Shown in pieces: positions 16,088 to 23,480 of a stretch of 64,000 nucleotides of DNA; the stretch's first letter is position 1; every line of letters starts with the position of its first letter. Origin of the DNA: Candidatus Woesearchaeota archaeon (GTDB lineage: Archaea > Nanobdellota > Nanobdellia > Woesearchaeales > SM23-78). The translations under genes and the position numbers were made by a program. Below the pieces are notes generated by a model, which worked only from the letters and a program-made list of their open reading frames with translations, did not search any database and was not told where the DNA came from. The stretch spans positions 62,001 to 126,000 of the forward strand of contig JAFGDD010000002.1 of assembly GCA_016932315.1 (NCBI GenBank), read 5' to 3'.

Positions 16088-16131
16088 ATGATTTTTGAGA
16101 TTAGATTATGTTTATAAAAGTTATGAATGAG

Positions 16132-16261
16132 AATGAAAATTTCTGTGCCTGCTCGCGAGGTTGTTTTTAGCAATTAAAATAACCGAGAAAACAACAACTA
16201 CAGCGCTTCTTGCGATGAACACTGGCTCGCTCGCACTTAAGGCACAGGCGAAATTTTCATT
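16132..16261. repeat. Intergenic inverted-repeat element 5 (core-negative)
   Basis: The ends AATGAAAATTTC and GAAATTTTCATT form a perfect 12-bp inverted repeat, followed inward by GTGCCT/AGGCAC and a GTTGTTTT/AAAACAAC stem. No G/C core is present. It lies between the start of uppS and the end of the CBS gene, both on the minus strand, so it could end the CBS transcript. Confidence 0.75.
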
Positions 16262-16275
16262 ATAACGAAAGAACT

Positions 16276-16824
16276 TCACTCGTTTTCCCTGCAAGTCGGG
16301 CAGAGTTTCTGGCCGTCTATTTCCTCGAGGTCTGCTGAGTAGTTTCCGCAGCCGTCGCAGGTGCCTTCATCTTCTTCCCCGCCGAACACTGGCTTTCTTG
16401 ACTCTTCTCTGAGCTCAAACTTTTCAACTATGAGTTCAAATAGCTGCGGCTGTATTTTGAGAATATCCTTTATTGTGAGGAATCCTACAAATTTGCCCTT
16501 GTCCATAACTGGCAGATGCCTTATATTATAGTCACGCATCATCTTCATTGCTTCATATACATCTTTGTCAGGGCTGATAGTCATTAGTTCGGTTTCCATT
16601 ATATTAGAAACATGAGTCTTGGCAGGGTCTAGTAATGCTGCCATGCCTTTCCTTACCATGTCTTGTTCTGTGACTATGCCTGCAATCTTGCCTTTTTCCT
16701 CAACAAGAAGGCTTCCTACGTGTTTGTCCTTCATTAGATTAGCGCATTCCTGTAGCGTGGTTTCTTTCTTTACAGTAACCGGGTGCATAGTCATACAGTC
16801 TGCTACCTTATAGCCTGTCTTCAT
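16276..16824 (-). CDS. CBS-domain pair with C-terminal zinc ribbon
   Basis: Two CBS motifs make one Bateman module: residues 8-62 (CMTMHPVTVKKETTLQECANLM, VGSLLVEEKGKIAGIVTEQDMVRKG) and 74-128 (IMETELMTISPDKDVYEAMKMM, IRHLPVMDKGKFVGFLTIKDIL). A linker leads to a small zinc ribbon with Cys156-x2-Cys159 and Cys175-x2-Cys178. CBS pairs sense adenine nucleotides or SAM; the zinc ribbon suggests a nucleic-acid or protein partner. CBS-zinc-ribbon proteins of this size are common in archaea and have no settled role. It has its own promoter region, divergent from the next gene. Confidence 0.88.
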   Translation of the reverse strand: MKTGYKVADCMTMHPVTVKKETTLQECANLMKDKHVGSLLVEEKGKIAGIVTEQDMVRKGMAALLDPAKTHVSNIMETELMTISPDKDVYEAMKMMRDYNIRHLPVMDKGKFVGFLTIKDILKIQPQLFELIVEKFELREESRKPVFGGEEDEGTCDGCGNYSADLEEIDGQKLCPTCRENE

Positions 16825-16941
16825 ATTATCACCTGTCGAGGAGAAATAAGTTCTAGTTTAAAAAGTTAATTCTCAATTGTTCTTACTTGCGGATAGATTA
16901 TCACAAAAAAGTTTATATATGCTCCCGCTGTTCCTCTCTGC

Positions 16942-18381
16942 ATGGCTTTGGCTTACGATGTAATTGAGATTCCTAATGTCTTTGGCGCTATAAGTGCCAG
17001 CTATAATTACGAGGAAGACATTGATAAAAGAGTTATGACTCAGGTCGCGAACGAGCGCAGGGCAGGCAAGGAGTTTGTCAATCACTTAATTCTTCGAGAT
17101 AATAAAGATAACCGTTATAATTTGAAATTTAATATTCCCATGTTGGTCAGAACCGGCTCTGATGTTGTTGCTTTACCTTTTTGTGCCTTTGTGCTTTGGA
17201 GCATGAATGCGCATCTTAAAAAAATAGGCATGGTTGGGGACAAAAACACTTGCGGGAAGATACATTCAAAAGTTGTCGATTACGCGAACTACTACAGAAA
17301 GCATAAAGGGCTAGAAGAAAGGATTAATTTGTTTGCTCATGAAGGCGAGCCAGAAGAGTGGTCAATGGCTAATACAATGAACAAACTCATTGAAGTTCTT
17401 GATCTAAAAAGCGGTGACAAAACTAACCTGATACCCGCAGACACTTCGTATGCAGACCCCAGACACATAGCAGCAGACCCAGACCTAAAAAAAGTAGATG
17501 CTTTGTTCAGATTAAATACCAAAGAAATTACTGGTATGTATTACTTTCGCAACTATCACTATGCTGCAAAATATTACACTGCCTGGGATATGATGAAACA
17601 CGTGTTTAGCAAGGAAGAAGAGGATTGGAACGGGAAAAGAACATCGAAGTTTAAGCCAAAGCCATCCAAAGAGCCAAACCCCATAGGAATGGATTTGGTG
17701 CGCATAAAGGAAAGCGCGTTCGGGCTAGAACTCTCTGACTTATGGCATGGAGCGAGAAAAAGCTATGATGGCAAGAACAAGCAGGTTGAAGTTGTGAAGA
17801 AAATGCTGTTTTACAAGCCCAACAAGGAAAACAAGGAATATAAGTTTGCTTTGGGCAAAACACTAAGCATAGCTGCGATGATAATGTCTCAACCAGATCT
17901 TATGTATGAAACAGCCAGATACATGCAACGAAAAAAGAAGGAATTGCCAGAAGATGAGAACAAGCTATTAAGCCTGAACGTAGATTTTGCGAGGAAAATC
18001 TTAAAAAAATCCGTAGGACTAGATGTGATTTTTAAGCCAAGCCAGGATCCTGGCGGAGTCATGGACTTTGACTCTTATGAAGACACAATATTTAACCAGG
18101 CAATGATACAACTAATCCAAGACAAGAAGATTTCATTAAATACTATCTTCCCATACTTTGACGACATAACACAAATGGGCTTGGAAATAGGCAAATGGGG
18201 CGTAGAACTAACAGATAACTGGCTTGAGGTTGCTAACAATGCATTTGACAAGTTCGGAATAAAAGCAAGGTATGAAAAGAATGGAATGCTGGAGCAGAAA
18301 ATATTCTCAAATGAAAGACTAGAAGGACAGATAAGGCTGATGCAAGATTATTGGAAGGATAAGAAAATAATAAATGAATGA
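16942..18381 (+). CDS. Lineage-specific protein of unknown function (479 aa)
   Basis: No known domain is recognised. There is no signal peptide or clear membrane segment apart from a short hydrophobic patch (VVALPFCAFVLWSM, about residues 74-90). The protein is mixed alpha/beta at the N-terminus and mainly helical later, with a Lys/Pro-rich loop near 235-250 (KFKPKPSKEPNP). A TATA-like AGTTTATATATG lies at about 16911-16922 and the ATG follows about 25 bp later without a ribosome-binding sequence, so the mRNA should be leaderless. It is monocistronic, with a convergent neighbour. Confidence 0.75.
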   Translation: MALAYDVIEIPNVFGAISASYNYEEDIDKRVMTQVANERRAGKEFVNHLILRDNKDNRYNLKFNIPMLVRTGSDVVALPFCAFVLWSMNAHLKKIGMVGDKNTCGKIHSKVVDYANYYRKHKGLEERINLFAHEGEPEEWSMANTMNKLIEVLDLKSGDKTNLIPADTSYADPRHIAADPDLKKVDALFRLNTKEITGMYYFRNYHYAAKYYTAWDMMKHVFSKEEEDWNGKRTSKFKPKPSKEPNPIGMDLVRIKESAFGLELSDLWHGARKSYDGKNKQVEVVKKMLFYKPNKENKEYKFALGKTLSIAAMIMSQPDLMYETARYMQRKKKELPEDENKLLSLNVDFARKILKKSVGLDVIFKPSQDPGGVMDFDSYEDTIFNQAMIQLIQDKKISLNTIFPYFDDITQMGLEIGKWGVELTDNWLEVANNAFDKFGIKARYEKNGMLEQKIFSNERLEGQIRLMQDYWKDKKIINE

Positions 18382-18450
18382 TCAAGAAATAAATAAAAAA
18401 GCTAAAAACTAAAAATAATTTATAGCGCCTCAAGCGGCGGCGCGCCTTAC

Positions 18451-20331
18451 CTAGTAATTTATCATTATCTCAACATCCTTTCCAAAGATGCTCTTCAAGT
18501 CCTCGAAGATTGGCTCCTTGATGAAAACCCTCTCTGGCATATCAACATTGGTCAAGGCTTTCTCATACTCTTCAAGAGAGCTCTCCTGAATATTCTTAAG
18601 TGAGCCTTCGGGTGTCAAGTCTGCCTTGCTAATATCCTTGTCCTCGTTATCAATGTCGTGGATAATGAAGGCTTTCTTGCCCAGCAATACAACCTCGCCG
18701 AATTTGTTGCCATGCTTCACCCTAAGCCTGGTCTTCTCGAGCTCTATTCCTCTCTTTCTCTGTATATGCTCAACCAAGAATCTAAGAACTTCCCTAGAAT
18801 CCTTTTGTATGTTCTGCACTTCAGCCTTGGTCAGCTTCTTGGCATCATAATCCTTCTTGGCTTTTTCAATGTCCTTAAGCATTCGCAAGAACTTCTCAGG
18901 GATTAAACCCTTATGAACTATTTTCTCCTCGAAGAGCTTTATCATCTCAACATCCTTAACCCTTTCCACTCCTTCAATCCTAAGAATGTCCCTCACTACT
19001 GTGACAATGTTTTCATAGCTGTGAAGCACGCTCTCTTCTTCTTTCTTCTTCTCAATAGCTTTGAACAATTCAGTAAGCCTCTTAAGGAATTTTTCTGCGT
19101 CACTCACAAGCTTGTCAAGCTCTTCCCCTGTCAAGTCCTTCTTGGTGCCGTGCTCCAAATCCTTCCTTACTTTTATGTTTCTCTGCAGGATTTCAATGTA
19201 CTCCTCTTCAAGCAGCTTTTCTTTCTTGACAAAGATATCCTTCATCACTTCAGGAGTCTCCTTTGGCGTTGGGGGAGGAATGCCGTAAAGCATTAATGCT
19301 GCCTGGCTCGGAGTGAGTATTGCGTAGAACGTATCCTCCATACCTATATCTTTTATCTTGTACTTTATCCTCTCAAGCATTTGGTCGCCTGTGCTCATGA
19401 ACATGTCAATAGCTTCAGGGCTAGGCTTAATCCTTCCCATCTGCAATAATAATTTCCAAGGCATGAATATGCCCCTGTCATAGAATGGTATGCCATCCCT
19501 TAGGAAGGTGAAGAATATCGGGTTGGCTTCTTTTATTCCCTCCCAGAAATCAGTCAATATATAGACTTGGATGTTTATCTTGTTCTCAATGCCAGTCATC
19601 TTGCCAGCATCAATGCCCATGCCAATAATGATTGCGCGAAGCTTGTCCTTGAGCTCTGCGCGCGTCATCTTCTTAACATCAGTGTCGTCAATAACAATGA
19701 AGACGTCAATGTCGCTCGTCGGAGTGGCTTTGCCCTGCACCAAACTGCCTGCAAGCACATAAGACACAATGTACTTCTCGAACTTCTTCAGTACCATGTC
19801 CTTGTGAATCTCTGCAATCTTAATGGCAGAAAGCATTCCAGTGTCGTGTACAGGAGCGCTTAAAGCAATCATCTGCAGCACTTCATACTTTGCGTCATAA
19901 CAAGCCTGCCACACCTCTGTTAGCAGCAATAATTGAGGGGATAAGTGTTTGTCAACCTCTACAGCCATCTTCTCTACAATACCGCCCAGCCTGTCCTTAA
20001 GCTCATCCTTGCTCATCTTCTGAGAATCAGAATCATCCACCAGTACGAGGACATTAATCTTTTCCTTCTTCTCATCATCCTTGTCAGGAGGAAGCAAGGC
20101 AATGCCTGTGATGTAGCCCTCGAACTTACTAACTAGCTTCTTCTTGAAATCCTCGAGCTTATCCTTAATCTCCTCGAGCTTCTTCTTAGCATCATCAGGA
20201 ATCTGCTCAGCCATCTTGTCAAGCTCCCTGCTCAGAGCATTATCCTCCTTAACCTCTTCTTTCTTATGAGAATACTTGTCATCCTCTTTTTTGACAGCCT
20301 CAATCTTCTTAGCCTTGAATTTTTTGGTCAA
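18451..20331 (-). CDS. Duplicated nucleotidyltransferase-fold protein (626 aa)
   Basis: Two related domains follow a charged N-terminus. The second (about 180-305) has the full polymerase-beta-type motif AGSLVQGKATPTSDIDVFIV (Gly-Ser at 195-196, Asp at 207 and 209). The first (about 60-165) aligns with it (VLVDDSDSQKMSKDELKDRL against IVIDDTDVKKMTRAELKDKL; LLLTEVW against YILTDFW) but lacks the Gly-Ser and Asp-x-Asp, so it should be inactive. The C-terminal 300 residues are helical and charged, possibly HEPN-like near 360-450. Translation starts at a TTG with a GAGGTGAT sequence, inside an unusual leader (separate entry). The substrate is unknown. Confidence 0.8.
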   Translation of the reverse strand: MTKKFKAKKIEAVKKEDDKYSHKKEEVKEDNALSRELDKMAEQIPDDAKKKLEEIKDKLEDFKKKLVSKFEGYITGIALLPPDKDDEKKEKINVLVLVDDSDSQKMSKDELKDRLGGIVEKMAVEVDKHLSPQLLLLTEVWQACYDAKYEVLQMIALSAPVHDTGMLSAIKIAEIHKDMVLKKFEKYIVSYVLAGSLVQGKATPTSDIDVFIVIDDTDVKKMTRAELKDKLRAIIIGMGIDAGKMTGIENKINIQVYILTDFWEGIKEANPIFFTFLRDGIPFYDRGIFMPWKLLLQMGRIKPSPEAIDMFMSTGDQMLERIKYKIKDIGMEDTFYAILTPSQAALMLYGIPPPTPKETPEVMKDIFVKKEKLLEEEYIEILQRNIKVRKDLEHGTKKDLTGEELDKLVSDAEKFLKRLTELFKAIEKKKEEESVLHSYENIVTVVRDILRIEGVERVKDVEMIKLFEEKIVHKGLIPEKFLRMLKDIEKAKKDYDAKKLTKAEVQNIQKDSREVLRFLVEHIQRKRGIELEKTRLRVKHGNKFGEVVLLGKKAFIIHDIDNEDKDISKADLTPEGSLKNIQESSLEEYEKALTNVDMPERVFIKEPIFEDLKSIFGKDVEIMINY

Positions 20332-20406
20332 AAAAAATCACCTCGTTTGTGGTGATTTTTGAGACAGCAAAAAATAATTTTTTTGTGTCAAAGAAAACCA
20401 CCTCTT
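20332..20406 (-). promoter_or_regulatory. Leader with 17-codon upstream ORF and hairpin over the main ribosome-binding site
   Basis: Reading on the minus strand: AAGAGGTGG (20406-20398) precedes TTG at 20391, which opens a frame of 17 codons ending with TGA at 20340-20338. That TGA lies within the GAGGTGAT of the main gene, whose TTG start is at 20331 in the same frame. The main ribosome-binding sequence is one strand of a perfect 10-bp hairpin (20333-20342 with 20351-20360, 8-nt loop). Both start regions share GAGGTG, T-rich spacer, TTGAC and an A run, so one looks like a copy of the other. A ribosome on the leader would open the hairpin. Confidence 0.65.
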
Positions 20407-20519
20407 AATGTTTATTATTTGATGATTATTTCTAAAACAAGACTAGTAGAGGATTGTTTATAAAGGTTATGATTAAAAAGAGAAAAAAGAATAATGAAAA
20501 AATTTTATTTAGGGCCGGT

Positions 20520-21314
20520 TTACTCTTGTTCTTTTTCCTTTTCTTTCTTTCTCAGACCGTAATGCTCTGGAGTTGCAGATCTGCCTCTTTCATCTTTCCA
20601 ATTTCCTTTCCTGAGAGCGTCTCTTATTCTCAATAGCACATCTGTTTGATGAGAGGAGTAACGCACTCTGTCATCAAGAGTATATCCTGCTTTTTCTGCC
20701 TCTGTCTTTACGTGTGCAGCAATATGTATCCTGTGTTTTCCTGCAAGGCTGGCATTTGTTTTCTGTTCCACTAAATAATCCACTGCCGAGCCGATATGTT
20801 CTGCCTGGATTTGTTTCAATTGTCTCTTGAGATGGCCAACAGTTATTTTTTTATCCTTGGCAAACTGGTCAGCAAGAATTTGATAAAAAGGGGAACGGCT
20901 ATCCAGCCCAAGGAATTCGTCCATAAGCCCAGATAAGATTTTGTATTGCTCATCAACAGAGGCGCTTTTATCAAAGTCTTTCAATGCTCCCGGGTGGACT
21001 TTTTCAAAATAAGCCAAGATTCCTTTAACAAGGGCTTTCTGTATATCTTCTTTTTTATTATGCAGCTTGGCATTATCATCTTTGAAAATATTATTTAATT
21101 CAGCAGTTGTTTTATTATAAAGCTCATCCTGTCCTGGAGTGAATATGTTGTTGTATAAGTGGTTGAGATGTTCGTCCTCCTTAAAATTATCAAGGTCTTT
21201 AAAGGAATCGCTTAGTTCTTTATAGTGCGTTTCAGCCATGTGGTCAAAGAAATCATCGAGGTTCTTGTACTTCTTATCTTTTTTATAATCAATATGTTTT
21301 ACTTCTCCAGCCAT
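20520..21314 (-). CDS. Helical protein of unknown function (264 aa)
   Basis: The ATG at 21314 is chosen because an AAGGTGAT sequence lies 6 bp upstream; the frame opens three codons earlier. The product is helical and charged (YKNLDDFFDHMAETHYKELSD at the start, coiled-coil-like parts at 60-110), with a basic C-terminal region (RYSSHQTDVLLRIRDALRKGNWKDERG) and an Glu/Lys tail. No known domain or membrane segment is seen. It is upstream of the nucleotidyltransferase-fold gene on the same strand, 114 bp before that gene's leader ORF, and a separate TATA-like sequence lies between them. Confidence 0.7.
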   Translation of the reverse strand: MAGEVKHIDYKKDKKYKNLDDFFDHMAETHYKELSDSFKDLDNFKEDEHLNHLYNNIFTPGQDELYNKTTAELNNIFKDDNAKLHNKKEDIQKALVKGILAYFEKVHPGALKDFDKSASVDEQYKILSGLMDEFLGLDSRSPFYQILADQFAKDKKITVGHLKRQLKQIQAEHIGSAVDYLVEQKTNASLAGKHRIHIAAHVKTEAEKAGYTLDDRVRYSSHQTDVLLRIRDALRKGNWKDERGRSATPEHYGLRKKEKEKEQE

Positions 21315-21385
21315 AAATATCACCTTTATGTTTTTATCATTGCTGAATAATTAACTCTTAATATAAATATTTCGTTTATTTAAAC

Positions 21386-21519
21386 AAAAAGTCGCCTTGG
21401 CCGTTCGCTCGGCAAATTTTTAGATTATAAAAAAATTTGAAGAAAATTTGTGCCTAGCTGTAGAGCTTTACCGCTTTATATTGGCTTCGCTCACATCTTG
21501 GCCCAGGCGGCGACTTTTT
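21386..21519. repeat. Intergenic inverted-repeat element 6 (A2 type, core-negative)
   Basis: The ends AAAAAGTCGCC and GGCGACTTTTT form a perfect 11-bp inverted repeat, extended by TTGGCC with GGCCCA. The middle reads CGGCAAATTTTTAGATT then TTTGAAGAAAATTTGTGCC, nearly identical to the element at 37635 and to the outer part of the one at 11869. It lies between two divergent genes, where a terminator would have no use. Confidence 0.8.
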
Positions 21520-21584
21520 CTCTCGTTAATTTTAGTTAAATTTATATAAATCATTTAATAATGCTTTTTATCAGAGGTGAGTGC

Positions 21585-22811
21585 TTGGTAGACGCGCTTC
21601 TTAAGTATGTTGAGGAGCAAATGGCTCGGGGCTACAGTGCTCAGGCTATTAAGGAAGCTTTGGTGAGGCAAGGCTATAGCCCTGCACTTGTTGATGGAGT
21701 TATTGATTCTGTTAATATGAGGAAGAACTCAGCCCAAGCCCCTCTGCCTATGGGAGTTTCTCATGAGAAGAGCTCTTTCCCAAAAATAATAATAATCCTC
21801 TTATTCGTCGGGATTATTGTTGCAGGAGCCATCCTGGTGCCGGGAATGTTCAGGCCAAAAGAGCCTTTGCTTGATGTATCTGTTACTCCTGACAAAATGG
21901 CTTATGCTCCTGGCGAAGACTTAGGCTTTGACTTGGAAATAACTAATATGGGCTCTGCAGAAAGGTTTGACGTAACCATCACCTACCGTATTTTTGACTA
22001 TGATGATAATACTATTAAGAGCCAGGAGGAAACCCTTGCTATAAGCACTAGTATGAGCCATCACAGGGCAATACCATTGCCTTTATCCATGGCGCCAGGA
22101 AGCTATATTCTTAAAGTATTTGCAAACTATGAAGGCAAGATAGCCACTACTGCTTTCTCATTTGAAGTTAAAGAGAAGGTGAATATGCCTGTTGAGAGCT
22201 GCAGTGACGGCATAAGGAATCAGGACGAGACTAATGTTGACTGCGGAGGAACATGCGGAGGCTACTGGTATGATGGCGGATGCCATTCATCGCCAAAGAC
22301 AATAAGCAATAATGGCTCAAATAATACAGTGCCTGTTAACAAGGCAACATGCAGTGACGGCATAAGGAATCAGGATGAGACTAATGTTGATTGCGGCGGC
22401 AAGTGCGGAGGCTACTGGTATGATAACAGTTGTCATTCTTCTCCAAAGAGCGAGGCTCCGATAACTCCGGCAGAAAAACCTAAGACGCCTGCGCAAATCA
22501 TAATGGAAGCCCAAGCAGCAGCCAAGACCAACCCTGACCAGGCAAAAGAAATATGCACAACATTATCAGATGCAAAAGCAAAAGACCAATGCTACAAGAG
22601 GATAGCGCCAGTTGCTAATGATGCAACCATATGCGAACTAATAGTTGATGTTAATGAGAAAGACACCTGCTATTATCCGTTCTTCATGCAAGGAGACTAC
22701 ACTGTGTGCGAGAAGCTGACTGGTGATGAAAGCAAGCAAGCCTGCAACCAGTTAAGAGAATTAAGCCTGATAGCAGCACAGATGCAGAACAATACTGAAA
22801 CGAGCGAATAA
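21585..22811 (+). CDS. Exported single-pass protein with cysteine-rich repeats
   Basis: A TATA-like TTTATATAAA at 21541-21550 predicts a transcript start near 21570, after the first in-frame ATG (21561). The TTG at 21585, 4 bp after AGAGGTGA, is therefore the likely start. Residues 1-40 form a cytoplasmic helical module (LKYVEEQMARGYSAQAIKEAL, then VRQGYSPALVDGVID), followed by a membrane helix (IIIILLFVGIIVAGAILVPG) and an Ig-like domain (PGEDLGFDLEITNMGSAERFDVTI). Next come two nearly identical 33-residue cysteine repeats (CSDGIRNQDETNVDCGG) and a cysteine-bearing helical tail. It is probably a cell-surface protein. Confidence 0.8.
   Translation: MVDALLKYVEEQMARGYSAQAIKEALVRQGYSPALVDGVIDSVNMRKNSAQAPLPMGVSHEKSSFPKIIIILLFVGIIVAGAILVPGMFRPKEPLLDVSVTPDKMAYAPGEDLGFDLEITNMGSAERFDVTITYRIFDYDDNTIKSQEETLAISTSMSHHRAIPLPLSMAPGSYILKVFANYEGKIATTAFSFEVKEKVNMPVESCSDGIRNQDETNVDCGGTCGGYWYDGGCHSSPKTISNNGSNNTVPVNKATCSDGIRNQDETNVDCGGKCGGYWYDNSCHSSPKSEAPITPAEKPKTPAQIIMEAQAAAKTNPDQAKEICTTLSDAKAKDQCYKRIAPVANDATICELIVDVNEKDTCYYPFFMQGDYTVCEKLTGDESKQACNQLRELSLIAAQMQNNTETSE
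22200..22448 (+). repeat. Two nearly identical 99-bp coding repeats
   Basis: Units at 22200-22298 and 22350-22448 encode the same cysteine-rich 33-residue block, with CSDGIRNQDETNVDCGG and CGGYWYD in both. DNA identity is high apart from a few synonymous and tip changes, which points to recent duplication or gene conversion. The block resembles the 'C.DG..N.dEt.vDCGG.C' repeat seen in many secreted prokaryotic proteins. Confidence 0.85.
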
Positions 22812-22862
22812 AGATTTATGATATTCTTCTTTGTATTTTAGGGATTATAATTCTTCCCAGAA

Positions 22863-23429
22863 TCAAGGCACATTTACAAATTCATTCATACTGCCTTTGA
22901 CAAGATAGCCATCAATAACATCACCTAATAAACCTGACTTTATGTTCTTTAGATTGCTCTTGCTGCTGAAGACATGAGCCTGGATTTCCCTGCCTAACTT
23001 CTTCCAAAACCTTGCTGTTTCAAGTCCAGCAGGATTGCCAAATATGAATAAGTCAATGTCGCTGTCTTTGTGCCAGTCAGACCTAACGAAACTTCCGAAT
23101 ATGATTATTGCCTTTGCCCTGCTTAATCCCTGAAGATGAGCGAGAAAGCCAGAATCACTCAATATTTTCAGAGCAAACAACTTCTTATTGTTCTTGTAAT
23201 CAGAATGATTGAAGTTAGCGATGAAAAAAGGCATCTTCCCATTGTTCTTTACATGAATGATGATGTTTTGTTTTACTAAACGCTTAAGCCACTTATTAGC
23301 CTGCTGCCTACTGATATTGGCTGTTTTTATGATATCCTTAAAATGCCATTGCCTAGAAGGCTCATTGAAAAACAACCCTAAAACATTATCTTCCTTGCTA
23401 GGCAAACCCATAATAGTCACGTTAAACAA
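22863..23429 (-). CDS. Nucleotidyltransferase with N-terminal winged helix
   Basis: Residues about 10-70 are a winged helix (VLGLFFNEPSRQWHFKDIIKTANISRQQANKWLKRLVKQNII). The rest is a minimal polymerase-beta-type nucleotidyltransferase with Gly-Ser at 112-113 and Ser-Asp-x-Asp at 123-126 (IFGSFVRSDWHKDSDIDLFIF), then a third acidic-strand region (IQAHVFSS). Fusions of a helix-turn-helix and an MNT-like domain are frequent in archaea and may regulate their own genes; some MNT proteins pair with HEPN toxins, but no HEPN gene is adjacent here. The substrate is unknown. Confidence 0.87.
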   Translation of the reverse strand: MFNVTIMGLPSKEDNVLGLFFNEPSRQWHFKDIIKTANISRQQANKWLKRLVKQNIIIHVKNNGKMPFFIANFNHSDYKNNKKLFALKILSDSGFLAHLQGLSRAKAIIIFGSFVRSDWHKDSDIDLFIFGNPAGLETARFWKKLGREIQAHVFSSKSNLKNIKSGLLGDVIDGYLVKGSMNEFVNVP

Positions 23430-23480
23430 GACTAATATTTAAAGCTTGCGAAAAAGAAAGAATAAAATAAAAAAACACGA

